Origin: Streptomyces humi
GTDB taxonomy: Bacteria > Actinomycetota > Actinomycetes > Streptomycetales > Streptomycetaceae
NCBI RefSeq assembly: GCF_001005085.2
Contig: NZ_LBMU02000015.1
Coordinates: forward strand, 84,200 to 148,199
Direction of reading: 5' to 3'
DNA length: 64,000 nucleotides
Each line of letters opens with the position of its first letter. Within the stretch, counting starts at the first letter, position 1. Shown piece after piece: positions 1-7,879 of this stretch. A program made the position numbers and the translations under genes. The notes beneath the pieces are model-generated. The model was not told the origin of the DNA. It did no database searches and worked only from the letters and a program-made list of their open reading frames with translations.

Positions 1-2
1 CC

Positions 3-824
3 GCGAGCCTGGTCCGGCGCGGCCGTTCCTTCTCGCTGGCCGCGAGCGTCCAGGGCTTCCCGGACAATTCCGGCGATGCGGGCGACTCCGGCGGCGCGGG
101 CGACTCCGGCGGTGCGCACGGCTCCGGCGGCGCGGGCGACTCCGGCGGTGCGCACGGCTCCGGCGGCGCGGGCGACTCCGGCGGTGCGCACGGCTCCGGC
201 GGTGCGGTCGGCTCCAGCGGTGCGCGCGGCTCGGCCGCGGCGCGGCCCCGGGCGTCCACCCGGTGGAGCACGGCCGTGACCGGTGCGGAGCGGCTGCGGG
301 ACGCCTTCACCGGCCGCGGGGTACTCCTCGACGTCGGCCGGGCGTTCGGTGACGCGCACGGTGAACTCCCCGACGGTTTCGCGGTCCTGGAGGAGCACCT
401 GCGCGACACCGCCGAGGCGCAGGGCGCCACGTCGAGTGTGCGCCGCGGTGACATCGTCCTCGTCCGCACCGGCCGGCTGGGCCGGGTGCGGCGGCTGGGC
501 GAGTGGGGCGGGTACGCCGACGGGGACGCCCCGGGTCTGTCCTTCACGACGCTGGGCTGGCTGCACCGCACGGAGATCGCCGCGGTCGCCACCGACACCT
601 GGGGCGTGGAGGTGCGGCCGGACGAGTTCGCCGGGCCGGCCGTGTCGCCGCTGCACCGGATCGCCGTCCCGGACATGGGTCTGCCGCTGGGCGGGATGTG
701 GGACCTGGAGGCGCTCGCGGAGGACTGCGCGGCCGACGGTGTCCATGAGTTCCTGCTGGTCGCCGCACCCCTGCCGGTCAGCGGCGCGGCCGATGTCCCC
801 GTCAACCCCATCGCAGTCAAGTGA
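3..824 (+). CDS. Cyclase-family (kynurenine-formamidase-like) protein, 5' partial, probably non-functional
   Basis: The reading frame is already open at the left edge and reads through without a stop to TGA at 822-824. The second half (from about base 310: GRGVLLDVGRAFG, then GDIVLVRTGRLG, then LHRIAVPDMGLPLGGMWDLEAL and a C-terminus ending NPIAVK) is the typical C-terminal half of the cyclase family (PF04199), metal-dependent hydrolases of amides or lactones. The first visible segment (RGRSFSLAASVQG) matches the family's strand before the metal site. Between them, where the family keeps its HxGTHxD-type metal ligands, there is only a Gly/Ser/Ala-rich tract encoded by 18-bp tandem repeats. 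I see no metal-binding histidine motif. It overlaps the next gene by 4 bp (GTGA) and so belongs to the same operon. The family call is firm; activity is doubtful. Confidence 0.75.
   Translation, partial: ASLVRRGRSFSLAASVQGFPDNSGDAGDSGGAGDSGGAHGSGGAGDSGGAHGSGGAGDSGGAHGSGGAVGSSGARGSAAARPRASTRWSTAVTGAERLRDAFTGRGVLLDVGRAFGDAHGELPDGFAVLEEHLRDTAEAQGATSSVRRGDIVLVRTGRLGRVRRLGEWGGYADGDAPGLSFTTLGWLHRTEIAAVATDTWGVEVRPDEFAGPAVSPLHRIAVPDMGLPLGGMWDLEALAEDCAADGVHEFLLVAAPLPVSGAADVPVNPIAVK
80..241 (+). repeat. 18-bp tandem repeat, nine copies, inside the cyclase gene
   Basis: Nine 18-bp units run without interruption, alternating gggcgactccggcggtgc and gcacggctccggcggcgc; the last two copies are degenerate. 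The period is a multiple of three, so the array stays in frame and encodes alternating GDSGGA and HGSGGA hexapeptides. It sits exactly where the host protein family has its metal-binding core, so expansion probably accompanied loss of that core. Confidence 0.9.
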
Positions 825-2203
825 GTCCGCACGTGAACACGAACCGTTTCTCCGGCACCCTGCACCTCCCCGGCGACGAGGACTTCGAGGAGGCGGTGTA
901 CGGGCGTGTCTTCAACGCCCGCCGGCCCGCCGACCGGGTCCCCGCCGCCGTACTGCGGGCGGTCACCGAACAGGACGTCGTCGAGGGCGTCCGGCTCGCC
1001 CTGGAGCGGGGCTGGCAGGTCGCCGTGCGCTCCGGCGGGCACAGCTGGGCCGCCTGGTCGGTGCGCCGGGAGGCGCTGCTGATCGACCTCGGCGGTTTCC
1101 GCGAGATGGCGTACGACGAGACGACCGGGATCGTGACGGCCACCCCCAGCGTCAAGGGCGGCGACGAACTCAACCCGTATCTCGGCGGGTTCGGGCGGTT
1201 CTTCAACGGCGGGCACTGTCCGTCCGTCGGCATCGGCGGCTTCCTGTTGCAGGGCGGGCAGGGCTGGAACGCGCGCGGCTGGGGGTGGGCCGCCGAGAAC
1301 ATCGTGGCGATCGACGTCGTCACGGCGGACGGCGAGCTGGTGCGGGCGAACGAGACGGAGCACAGCGACCTGTTCTGGGCCGCGCGCGGCGCGGGCCCCG
1401 GTTTCTTCGGCGTCGTCACCCGCTTCCACCTGCGGACCCGGCCGTTGCCGAAGCACCTGGCGCACACCGTGCACGGCTATCCGCTGGGCCTCTTCGACGA
1501 GGTCATGACCTGGCTGCACGACATCCACCACACGGTCGGCGACCTGGTGGAGATCGTCGCCCTCACCCAGACCCCGCCGGATCTCGACGAGCCGGTGCTG
1601 CTGGTCACCGGGGTCGCGATGACGGACAGCCCCGAGGAGGCGGCGCGGGCGCTGGCGCCCCTGCACGCCAACCCGTACGCCGACCGGGCGCTGTTCCGGG
1701 TGGAGGCACGACCGACGACGCTCGCCGAGCAGTTGGCGGGCCAGCGCACCGCCAACCCGGAGGGCCATCGCTACCTCGTCGACAACGCGTGGCTGACCGG
1801 CACCGCCGAGGAGGTGGTCCCGGCGATCCGGAAGGCGTTCACCGGGCATCCGACCCGGGGGACCTTCACCATCTGGTTCTCGATGGCCCCGCTGCGGCAA
1901 CTGCCGGACATGGCCTTCTCCTTGCAGTCGGAGATCTACTGCGCGACGTACGTGGTGTACGACGATCCCGCGCGGGACGCGGAGCTGCGCGGCTGGCTGG
2001 ACTCGGCCATGGCGGCGATGGAGCCGGTGACCGTCGGCCAGTACCTGGGCGATTCCGATTTCACGGTGCGGCAGTTGAGGTTCATGGGGGACGAGCAGTG
2101 GCGGCGGCTGAACGGGATCCGGGCCGTGCGTGACCCCGAGGGCGTGTTCGCCGGCCACCTGAGCGCCGGGACCGTCACCAACACCAACCACTGGGAGCAG
2201 TGA
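821..2203 (+). CDS. FAD-linked oxidase, berberine-bridge-enzyme type, bicovalent flavin
   Basis: This 460-aa protein has an N-terminal PCMH-type FAD-binding domain and a C-terminal BBE segment ending in a short N-T-N-H-W tail. The two covalent flavin ligands of the family are visible: His74 in RSGGHSW and Cys133 in GGHCPSVGIGG. This suggests 8-alpha-histidyl, 6-S-cysteinyl FAD. Known members oxidise alcohols, sugars or alkaloid/polyketide substrates with oxygen. No signal peptide is seen, so it is probably cytoplasmic. The GTG start overlaps the stop of the cyclase gene (GTGA), and the FAH-family gene follows 3 bp after the stop, so these are co-transcribed. Substrate is unknown; neighbours suggest catabolism of a cyclic or aromatic acid. 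Confidence 0.88.
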   Translation: MSPHVNTNRFSGTLHLPGDEDFEEAVYGRVFNARRPADRVPAAVLRAVTEQDVVEGVRLALERGWQVAVRSGGHSWAAWSVRREALLIDLGGFREMAYDETTGIVTATPSVKGGDELNPYLGGFGRFFNGGHCPSVGIGGFLLQGGQGWNARGWGWAAENIVAIDVVTADGELVRANETEHSDLFWAARGAGPGFFGVVTRFHLRTRPLPKHLAHTVHGYPLGLFDEVMTWLHDIHHTVGDLVEIVALTQTPPDLDEPVLLVTGVAMTDSPEEAARALAPLHANPYADRALFRVEARPTTLAEQLAGQRTANPEGHRYLVDNAWLTGTAEEVVPAIRKAFTGHPTRGTFTIWFSMAPLRQLPDMAFSLQSEIYCATYVVYDDPARDAELRGWLDSAMAAMEPVTVGQYLGDSDFTVRQLRFMGDEQWRRLNGIRAVRDPEGVFAGHLSAGTVTNTNHWEQ

Positions 2204-2206
2204 GCC

Positions 2207-3163
2207 ATGCGTTTCGCGACGTACGAGCACGAGGGCGAGGAGCGCGCCGGTGTGGTGCGGGACGGGGTGATCCATCCGCTGCCCGCGGGGGTGACGCTGC
2301 TGTCGCTGGTCGAGGCGGGGACGCTGGACGCGGCGGGTGTGGCGGCCCTGGGCGGGCCGGGTGGGCCGGCCGCGGACCGGGTGCGGCTGCTGCCGCCGCT
2401 GAAGCCGCCGTCGATCCGGGACTTCGTCGGTTTCGAGGCGCACATCGAGGGGGTGTCCAGGTCGCTGGACGGTCTGGAGCACGTGCCCGAGGAGTGGTAC
2501 CGGGCGCCCAACTTCTACTTCACCAACCCCCATGCGGCCTACGGCGCCCACGACGACGTGCCGGTTCCGGCGGGCTGCTCGGTGCTCGACTTCGAACTGG
2601 AGGTCGGCGCGGTGATCGGCCGGGCGGGCCGGGACCTCACCCCCGAGGAGGCCGGGGACCACATCGTCGGGTACCTGGTCTTCAACGACTGGTCGGCCCG
2701 TGATCTCCAGAAGCCGGAGAAGAACCTCGGCCTGGGCTTCTCCAAGGGCAAGGACTTCGCCAACACGCTCGGCCCCTTCCTGGTGACCGCTGACGAGGTG
2801 GCGGACCGGCGGGATCCGGACGGCTTCCTGGACCTGGAGATGACCGTCACCCTGAACGGGCGGCTGATCGGCCGGGACACCCTCGCGAACGCCTCCTGGA
2901 CCTTCGAGGAGATGATCGCCTACGCCAGCCGGGACGCCTGGGTGCGCCCCGGGGACGTCCTGGGCTCGGGGACCTGCGGCTGGGGCGCCCTGGCGGAGTT
3001 CTGGGGGCGGGCCGGGGAGCGCGTCCCGCCGCCGCTGAAGCCCGGCGACGAGGTCACGCTGACCGTCGAGGGACTCGGCACGGTGTCCAACAGGATCGTG
3101 CCCGGACGGGCGGACGCCTATCTTCCGCGGGCCCGGAAGAGGGGCCGCACGCCCCGCCCGTAG
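2207..3163 (+). CDS. Fumarylacetoacetate hydrolase (FAH) family protein
   Basis: At 318 aa this is the usual length for the two-domain FAH fold. The catalytic domain shows the metal-binding acid pair in DFELEVGAVIG (Glu130, Glu132) and the downstream GFSKGKDFANTLGP motif carrying the next acidic ligand. Family members hydrolyse or decarboxylate 2-oxo-acid products of aromatic ring cleavage (fumarylpyruvate, acylpyruvates, 2-hydroxyhepta-dienedioate). It starts 3 bp after the FAD oxidase, in the same operon. The next gene is the LysR regulator, which supports a regulated degradative pathway. The exact substrate cannot be read from sequence. Confidence 0.88.
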   Translation: MRFATYEHEGEERAGVVRDGVIHPLPAGVTLLSLVEAGTLDAAGVAALGGPGGPAADRVRLLPPLKPPSIRDFVGFEAHIEGVSRSLDGLEHVPEEWYRAPNFYFTNPHAAYGAHDDVPVPAGCSVLDFELEVGAVIGRAGRDLTPEEAGDHIVGYLVFNDWSARDLQKPEKNLGLGFSKGKDFANTLGPFLVTADEVADRRDPDGFLDLEMTVTLNGRLIGRDTLANASWTFEEMIAYASRDAWVRPGDVLGSGTCGWGALAEFWGRAGERVPPPLKPGDEVTLTVEGLGTVSNRIVPGRADAYLPRARKRGRTPRP

Positions 3164-3347
3164 CATCTGGAGCTGTGGCGGCCCTGTGTCTGGCACCGGG
3201 CCGCCACCTGCGTGTATCCAGGGCTCCAATGGCTGTCATCACATCTTCCTGAGAGTGTGACGACCCCCCTTCCTCGACCGCCGTCCGCTCGTTAACCTCG
3301 CGTTTCACCGAAGCTTCAAGGACGTGGCCGGCCGGAAGGGGACATCC

Positions 3348-4331
3348 GTGGGTCTCGGAGCGATCGATCTCAATCTTCTGGTGGCGCTGGAAGCACTCCT
3401 GGAGGAGAAGAACGTCACCCACGCGGGTGTCCGTCTCTCCACCAGCCAGTCGGCGATGAGCGGCTCGCTGGCCCGGCTGCGCCGGCACTTCAACGACGAG
3501 CTGCTGATCCGGGTGGGCCGGGAGTACGAGCTGACACCGCTCGCGGAGCGGCTGCTGCCGGTCGTCCAGGCCTCGCTCCAGAAGGCCGAGGAGGCGTTGT
3601 CGCTCACCCGGCACTTCGATCCGGGGCGCAGCCGCCAGCGGTTCTCCGTGGTCATGTCCGACTACGTGATGACGGTGTTCGTGGAGCCGCTGCTGCGGGT
3701 GATCGCCGCCGAGGCGCCCGGTGTCCGGATCGACTTCCACCCGATCGTCGACGGCCAGCTGGAGACCGAGACGCATCTGCGCTGCCACGACCTGATGATC
3801 GTACCGCTCGGCTACCAGCTGCCCGGGGTGAGCGAGGCCGTGATGCACGACCGGTTCGTGTGCATCGTCGACCCGGACAACCCGCGGCTGGTGGACGGCC
3901 GGCTCACCCTGCGGGACCTGGCGGAGATGCCGCACGCGGCCTGCGCCATCGGCAAGAGCCACACCCCGGCCGAGCGCCAGCTGGAGACCCTGGGGATCTC
4001 CCCGAAGGTGCAGGTCAGCACGCCTGGCTTCAGTGTGCTGCCGTTCCTGGTGAGCGGCACGGACCTGGTGGCGATGGTCCCGGAGCGGCTGGCCCGGCGC
4101 TACGAGGACTTCGCGCGCTGTGCGGTCGTACCGGCGCCGTTCCCCGACGTGCCGCTGGTGGAGGCCATGTACTGGCATCACAACCGGCACGCCGACCCGG
4201 CGCACCGCTGGCTGCGGGAGACCGTGCGCCGGGTCGGGACGGCGCTCGGGGAGGAGGCGCAGCTGGAGATCGCCGGGGCGGATGCCAGCCATCCGGAGAG
4301 CGCGTTTCCGGAGCTGTCCGCGGCTTCCTAG
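3348..4331 (+). CDS. LysR-family transcriptional regulator, NodD-like
   Basis: The N-terminus (IDLNLLVALEALLEEKNVTHAGVRLSTSQSAMSGSLARLRRHFNDELLIR) is a classic LysR winged helix-turn-helix. The spacing and the phrase LNLLVALEALLEEKNVT are like NodD-type members. The rest (about residues 90-300) is a substrate-binding effector domain. I prefer GTG at 3348 over GTG at 3324 because aaggggac lies at a proper distance before it. It lies between the catabolic operon and the SDR gene on the same strand and probably activates one or both in response to the pathway substrate. The 3164-3347 leader shows no operator I can define. Confidence 0.87.
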   Translation: MGLGAIDLNLLVALEALLEEKNVTHAGVRLSTSQSAMSGSLARLRRHFNDELLIRVGREYELTPLAERLLPVVQASLQKAEEALSLTRHFDPGRSRQRFSVVMSDYVMTVFVEPLLRVIAAEAPGVRIDFHPIVDGQLETETHLRCHDLMIVPLGYQLPGVSEAVMHDRFVCIVDPDNPRLVDGRLTLRDLAEMPHAACAIGKSHTPAERQLETLGISPKVQVSTPGFSVLPFLVSGTDLVAMVPERLARRYEDFARCAVVPAPFPDVPLVEAMYWHHNRHADPAHRWLRETVRRVGTALGEEAQLEIAGADASHPESAFPELSAAS

Positions 4332-4373
4332 CGTGGACGGGAGGACATCCCGCACGCCCTTTGGGAGGAAACC

Positions 4374-5153
4374 GTGGAAGCCGTGAGCCGCACGCGTCTG
4401 GCGGGCCGTACCGTCGTCGTCACCGGAGCCGCGCAGGGACAGGGAGCCGCGGAGGCGGCCGCCGCCGCCCGGGAGGGTGCCACGGTGGTCGCGACCGACG
4501 TGCTGGACGAGGCGGGCGAGAAGCTCGCCGCGGCCCTGCGCGCCGACGGCCTCGACGTCCGGTACGTCCACCTGGACGTGACCTCGCCCGGGGACTGGGC
4601 GGCGCTCGCGGACTCCCTCGGTGTCGTGCACGGGCTGGTGAACAACGCGGGCATCCCGATGCGGGCCCGGCTCGGCCAGGTCGGGCTCGCCGACTGGAAC
4701 CGCGCCTTCGCCGTGAACACCACCGGCGCCCTGCTCGGTATCCAGGCCCTCGCCCCGCTGATGCCGGCCGGTTCCTCGATCGTGAACGTCGGCTCGGTCG
4801 CGGGGCTCACCGCGCACCACGCGGTGGCGTACACGACCAGCAAGTGGGCGCTGCGGGGGCTGTCCAAGGTGGCGGCCCTGGAGCTGGCCCCGCGCGGCAT
4901 CCGCACGAACCTCGTACACCCGGGGTACATCGAGACCCCGCTGATGGCGACCGCGAACCCGGTGTTCGTCGCCGCCCACCTCGCGATGACGCCCCAGGGC
5001 CGCCCGGGCACGGTCGACGAGGTGGCCCCGCTGGTCGTCTACCTCCTGTCGGACGAGGCGTCGTACGTCAACGGCGCGGAGATCACCGTCGACGGCGGCT
5101 ACTCCGCGCACGGCCCGGTGAAGGCGATCACCAACGCCCTCGACGAGGGCTGA
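4374..5153 (+). CDS. Short-chain dehydrogenase/reductase (SDR)
   Basis: This 259-aa classical SDR has the cofactor motif TGAAQGQG near residues 17-24, NNAG, catalytic Ser141, and Tyr153-x-x-x-Lys157 (YTTSK). Asp in the VVATDV strand end favours NAD(H) over NADP(H). The C-terminus contains the usual NGAEITVDGGYS. The GTG start is preceded by gggagg. It stands 42 bp after the LysR gene and probably serves the same pathway as an alcohol dehydrogenase. Its stop lies only 3 bp from the stop of the convergent membrane-protein gene, leaving no room for a separate terminator. Confidence 0.9.
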   Translation: MEAVSRTRLAGRTVVVTGAAQGQGAAEAAAAAREGATVVATDVLDEAGEKLAAALRADGLDVRYVHLDVTSPGDWAALADSLGVVHGLVNNAGIPMRARLGQVGLADWNRAFAVNTTGALLGIQALAPLMPAGSSIVNVGSVAGLTAHHAVAYTTSKWALRGLSKVAALELAPRGIRTNLVHPGYIETPLMATANPVFVAAHLAMTPQGRPGTVDEVAPLVVYLLSDEASYVNGAEITVDGGYSAHGPVKAITNALDEG

Positions 5154-5156
5154 GCG

Positions 5157-6050
5157 TCACCCCTTGAGCTGTTCCAGGGTGGACTTGGTGTCGGTCTTCA
5201 GCCAGCCCGTCACGGCGTCGAGCGTCGGCGGGTTCGTGTCGCTGTCGTACGACGAGAAGTACGCGCTGTAGCTCATCGTGTAGGTCGTCCAGCCGTCCCG
5301 GACCGCGAGCGTCGCGTACCGGGAGCCGCTGGTGGTGGAACCGCTGCTGGTGTCCTCGGTGACCAGGTAGGCCTCGTCGCCTATGCCCTGCACCGGCGAC
5401 ACGTCGTAATCGGTGTGGCTGTCCCCGTAGTTCTTCCAGGTGGCCGTGAACTCCGGCCCCGGGTCGGTCTTCCTGTGCAGGTCGACCTGCATCGTCAGGT
5501 AGGCGTCGGCGTAGCTGGACCCGGTCTTCTTGAGACTGAGGCTGCAATAGCTCTCGTCCAGGGCCGGGGCCTTCAGCGTGTTCCTGGTCGGGGCGGAGTC
5601 GTCCGCGGGGTACTCCTCCTTGAACGACGAGTAGTCCGCGCCGGAACAGAGATTCGCGGGCGCCTGATAACCGCGCAGATCGGCGCCGTGCCCGAAGCCG
5701 CCGGTCAGGAAGAGCCCGGCCGCCCAGGCGGCGGAGGCGACCACCGCGCCCACGGCGGCCCACAGCACGGCTCTCCCGGCGGCGTTGCCCGTGCCGGGCG
5801 CCGACCCGGCCGGGGCCGGGGGCGGGTAGCCGTAACCGGGTTGTGCGGCATAGGGGTTGCCCTGCTGCGGGGCGGCCTGGCCGGCGGAGGCCGGCGGGGC
5901 GTAGGGGTTCTGCGGGGCCGGCGACTGCGGGTTCGGGTAGGGGTACGCGGTCGGCGGCGCGGGCTGCTGCTGGGGCGGCGGCGCGGGCTGCTGCGGAGTC
6001 GACGGCGGCTGCTGCGGGGCGGAGGGCGGCTGCTGCGGTGGCGTGGACAT
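5157..6050 (-). CDS. Membrane-anchored protein with Pro/Gln-rich cytoplasmic head
   Basis: The 297-aa product begins with about 85 residues rich in Pro, Gln, Ala and Tyr (STPPQQPPSAPQQPPS...). A single hydrophobic segment follows (AVLWAAVGAVVASAAWAAGLFLTGG). The outer domain of about 180 residues has two Cys (NLCSG and SYCSL) that could pair. The architecture is common in Streptomyces surface proteins of unknown function. An in-frame ATG 18 bp upstream (6068) is an alternative start; neither has a good ribosome-binding site. No enzymatic motif was seen. Confidence 0.75.
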   Translation of the reverse strand: MSTPPQQPPSAPQQPPSTPQQPAPPPQQQPAPPTAYPYPNPQSPAPQNPYAPPASAGQAAPQQGNPYAAQPGYGYPPPAPAGSAPGTGNAAGRAVLWAAVGAVVASAAWAAGLFLTGGFGHGADLRGYQAPANLCSGADYSSFKEEYPADDSAPTRNTLKAPALDESYCSLSLKKTGSSYADAYLTMQVDLHRKTDPGPEFTATWKNYGDSHTDYDVSPVQGIGDEAYLVTEDTSSGSTTSGSRYATLAVRDGWTTYTMSYSAYFSSYDSDTNPPTLDAVTGWLKTDTKSTLEQLKG

Positions 6051-6190
6051 GTCGTGAAGATAAGGCATAACCAGACATCAAGTCCCGCGCCGGTCAGGAC
6101 CGTTATGGATTGCGGACATCCGTGACACCCCGACGACTGACCCGCCGTCAGATATTCCGGCCACTGCCAGGGGAACCTCGGTCCGGCATA

Positions 6191-6219
6191 TTGCCCGCCC
6201 CGACAGACCATGCCACGAT
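6191..6219 (+). promoter_or_regulatory. Possible promoter of the small peptide gene
   Basis: TTGCCC (6191-6196), 17 bp, then CACGAT (6214-6219) is a weak match to the HrdB consensus. Transcription would begin about 30 bp before the ATG at 6257. Other hexamer choices exist. Confidence 0.3.
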
Positions 6220-6256
6220 CGGACAAATATTCGCCCAGATGGCAATGGGGGTGTTC

Positions 6257-6346
6257 ATGAAACGGACCCGACGCCTGGTGGCCCGCCTGGTGGGCAGGAA
6301 GCGGGTCAGCGGACGTTACCCGTACTGGCCCTACCAGCTCCGGTAG
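6257..6346 (+). CDS. Candidate RiPP precursor peptide (29 aa, C-terminal YPYWPYQLR)
   Basis: The ATG at 6257 follows a GGGGG run by 5 bp and encodes 29 residues. A strongly basic leader (MKRTRRLVARLVGRKRVSGR, net charge about +10) is followed by an aromatic tail YPYWPYQLR with Tyr21, Tyr23, Trp24 and Tyr26. The next gene in the same direction is a cytochrome P450. Tiny genes with a C-terminal Tyr/Trp-rich core directly before one P450 define P450-crosslinked RiPPs (biarylitides, cittilin, tryptorubin/atropopeptides), in which the enzyme couples aromatic side chains. By analogy the core here would be cyclised through Tyr-Trp or Tyr-Tyr bonds and then cut from the leader. An in-frame ATG at 6245 would add four residues. 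The family assignment is inference; the ORF, tail and neighbour are seen directly. Confidence 0.7.
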   Translation: MKRTRRLVARLVGRKRVSGRYPYWPYQLR

Positions 6347-6400
6347 CCCGACCCCGCACCTTTCAGGGCCAGGTCCACCGGAAACAGTGGAAGAACACCG

Positions 6401-6432
6401 ATCGCAGGATCCCGTCCGAGGGGTCCTGCGAT
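6401..6432 (+). terminator. Hairpin between precursor gene and P450 (attenuator or partial terminator)
   Basis: Arms atcgcaggatcc (6401-6412) and gggtcctgcgat (6421-6432) pair with one mismatch over 12 bp around an 8-base loop. No T-run follows. The hairpin ends a few bases before the P450 ribosome-binding site. It could terminate some transcripts or protect the short precursor mRNA, giving more precursor than enzyme, as often seen in RiPP operons. Confidence 0.6.
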
Positions 6433-6450
6433 CTGTTGGGGGGAGGCCGG

Positions 6451-7764
6451 ATGGCGCAACGCGAGACGTCGGGACGGCCGCCGGGTCCACGCGGGCACTG
6501 GCTGACGGGCAACACCCGTGCGTACGAGGCCGACCGGATCGGATTCCTGCGTCGCTGCCACCGCGAGTACGGAGACGTCTTCTCCTACGACGAGCAGACG
6601 GTGTTCGTGATCGACCCCGACCTCACCCATGACGTCCTCACGCGCACCGGCCACAGCTTCGTGACCGAACTCGCGCCCTTCGACATGCGGCGGGACCTCG
6701 ACGAGGCCACCGCGCAGGCCACCGCGTGGATGTCCGCGCGCCGTGCCACCTGGCCGGGCCTCAACCGCGCGGCCTCGGCCGCGGCCGACGACCGGACCGT
6801 CGGGATCCTCGACGCGGTGGCGGCCGACGGGGCCGGCCGTGAGGTGGACGTGCTCACCTCGATGCGCGCGTTCACCGCCCGCGCGATCGCCGACTACTGC
6901 TTCGGGACCGACGCCCCCGGCGTCCCCGGCCTGCTGCACGACCTCATCCGCGCCACCCGGCCGTTCACGGAGTCGTCCTACGAGTTCCCCGCCTGGCTGC
7001 CGCTCCCCCGTCACCGCCGCTTCTTCCGCGCCGCCCGAGACCTGACCGAGGCACTGACCGTGATCGTCCGGCAGCGCCGCGCGTCCCCCGCCGGGGACAC
7101 CCCTGGGGACCTGCTCGGCTCCCTGCTCGCCGCCGAGCCGGCCATGCCCGACGACATCGTGACGTCGACGCTGCACAGCGTTCTGATGGGCGGCCACGGC
7201 GTGCCCGCCGCCGCGCTCACCTCGGTCGTGTGGGAACTGGCGCGGCGGCCCGGGCTCGTCGGCGAACTGCGCGACGAGGCGGACGGGCCGGCGGACGGTA
7301 CCGCCGCCCTGCCGTCCGGCCCGTCGACGGCGGCCCGGCTGCCGCTCGCCGAGGCGGTGGTACGGGAGACGCTCCGGCTGTATCCGCCCGCGTGGCTGGT
7401 GACCCGCACCGCCCGTACGGCGACACGGCTGGGCGACTGGTCGGTCGCTCCCGGAGACGACGTCCTGCTCAACGCCTACCTGATCCACCGGGATCCCCGG
7501 TGGTGGCGGCGGCCCGACGAGTTCGACCCCGCCCGGTGGCTGAACGGGATACCGGCTCCCGGTCCTGCCTATCTTCCCTTCGGTGCCGGGCCGCGGGTCT
7601 GCCTGGGTTCGGCCCTGGCCATGCGGCAGCTCACGCTGGCCACTTCGCGGCTCGCGCAGCGCTTCGCCATCGAGTCGCCGAACGCCTCGTCGGTGGCCCT
7701 GGAGTTCATGGGCAGACTCGCCCCCGCCGGCCTGCGGGCACGTCTCGCGCCACTCGGGCGCTAG
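6451..7764 (+). CDS. Cytochrome P450, candidate peptide-crosslinking enzyme
   Basis: This 437-aa P450 has the K-helix ETLR (Glu306, Arg309) and heme loop FGAGPRVCLG with Cys384 as thiolate ligand. The I-helix, normally AGxET/AGxDT, reads MGGHGVPAAALT (residues 246-257), so the acid-alcohol pair for oxygen protonation is missing. That is compatible with radical coupling rather than simple hydroxylation. No signal peptide is seen; it needs external ferredoxin partners, none of which is encoded here. The start at 6451 follows a ggggggagg site; the upstream TTG is part of that site. It lies 104 bp after the 29-codon gene with only a hairpin between. The P450 call is certain; the peptide-modifying role rests on context. 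Confidence 0.85.
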   Translation: MAQRETSGRPPGPRGHWLTGNTRAYEADRIGFLRRCHREYGDVFSYDEQTVFVIDPDLTHDVLTRTGHSFVTELAPFDMRRDLDEATAQATAWMSARRATWPGLNRAASAAADDRTVGILDAVAADGAGREVDVLTSMRAFTARAIADYCFGTDAPGVPGLLHDLIRATRPFTESSYEFPAWLPLPRHRRFFRAARDLTEALTVIVRQRRASPAGDTPGDLLGSLLAAEPAMPDDIVTSTLHSVLMGGHGVPAAALTSVVWELARRPGLVGELRDEADGPADGTAALPSGPSTAARLPLAEAVVRETLRLYPPAWLVTRTARTATRLGDWSVAPGDDVLLNAYLIHRDPRWWRRPDEFDPARWLNGIPAPGPAYLPFGAGPRVCLGSALAMRQLTLATSRLAQRFAIESPNASSVALEFMGRLAPAGLRARLAPLGR

Positions 7765-7802
7765 GTGTATTGCGAGGCAGGCGGGACCTTCGCAACACAC
7801 CC
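7764..7802. terminator. Bidirectional terminator hairpin after the P450
   Basis: Arm ggtgtattgcga beginning at the last base of the P450 stop codon pairs with tcgcaacacacc (7791-7802) with one mismatch. It lies between convergent genes. Confidence 0.6.
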
Positions 7803-7834
7803 TGGCCGGCCGGGCGGTCGCGGCCGGTACGCAC

Positions 7835-7866
7835 GTGCGGGCCGGGGCACCGGCCCCGGCCCGCAC
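7835..7866. terminator. Bidirectional terminator hairpin before the MFS gene end
   Basis: Perfect 13-bp arms gtgcgggccgggg (7835-7847) and ccccggcccgcac (7854-7866) with a 6-base loop. It lies 14 bp from the stop of the leftward MFS gene and works for both convergent transcripts. Confidence 0.75.
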
Positions 7867-7879
7867 CGCGCGCCGCGGA

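Noticed and set aside
3054..5111. Very long leftward open frame (685 codons) opposite the LysR and SDR genes
   Set aside because: It is the shadow of the real genes on the other strand in GC-rich DNA; its sequence is low-complexity Arg/Gly/Ala without family motifs.
6110..6346. A 78-aa version of the peptide gene starting at 6110
   Set aside because: The upstream codons lack a ribosome-binding site and overlap the probable promoter; the 29-codon form fits precursor peptides better.
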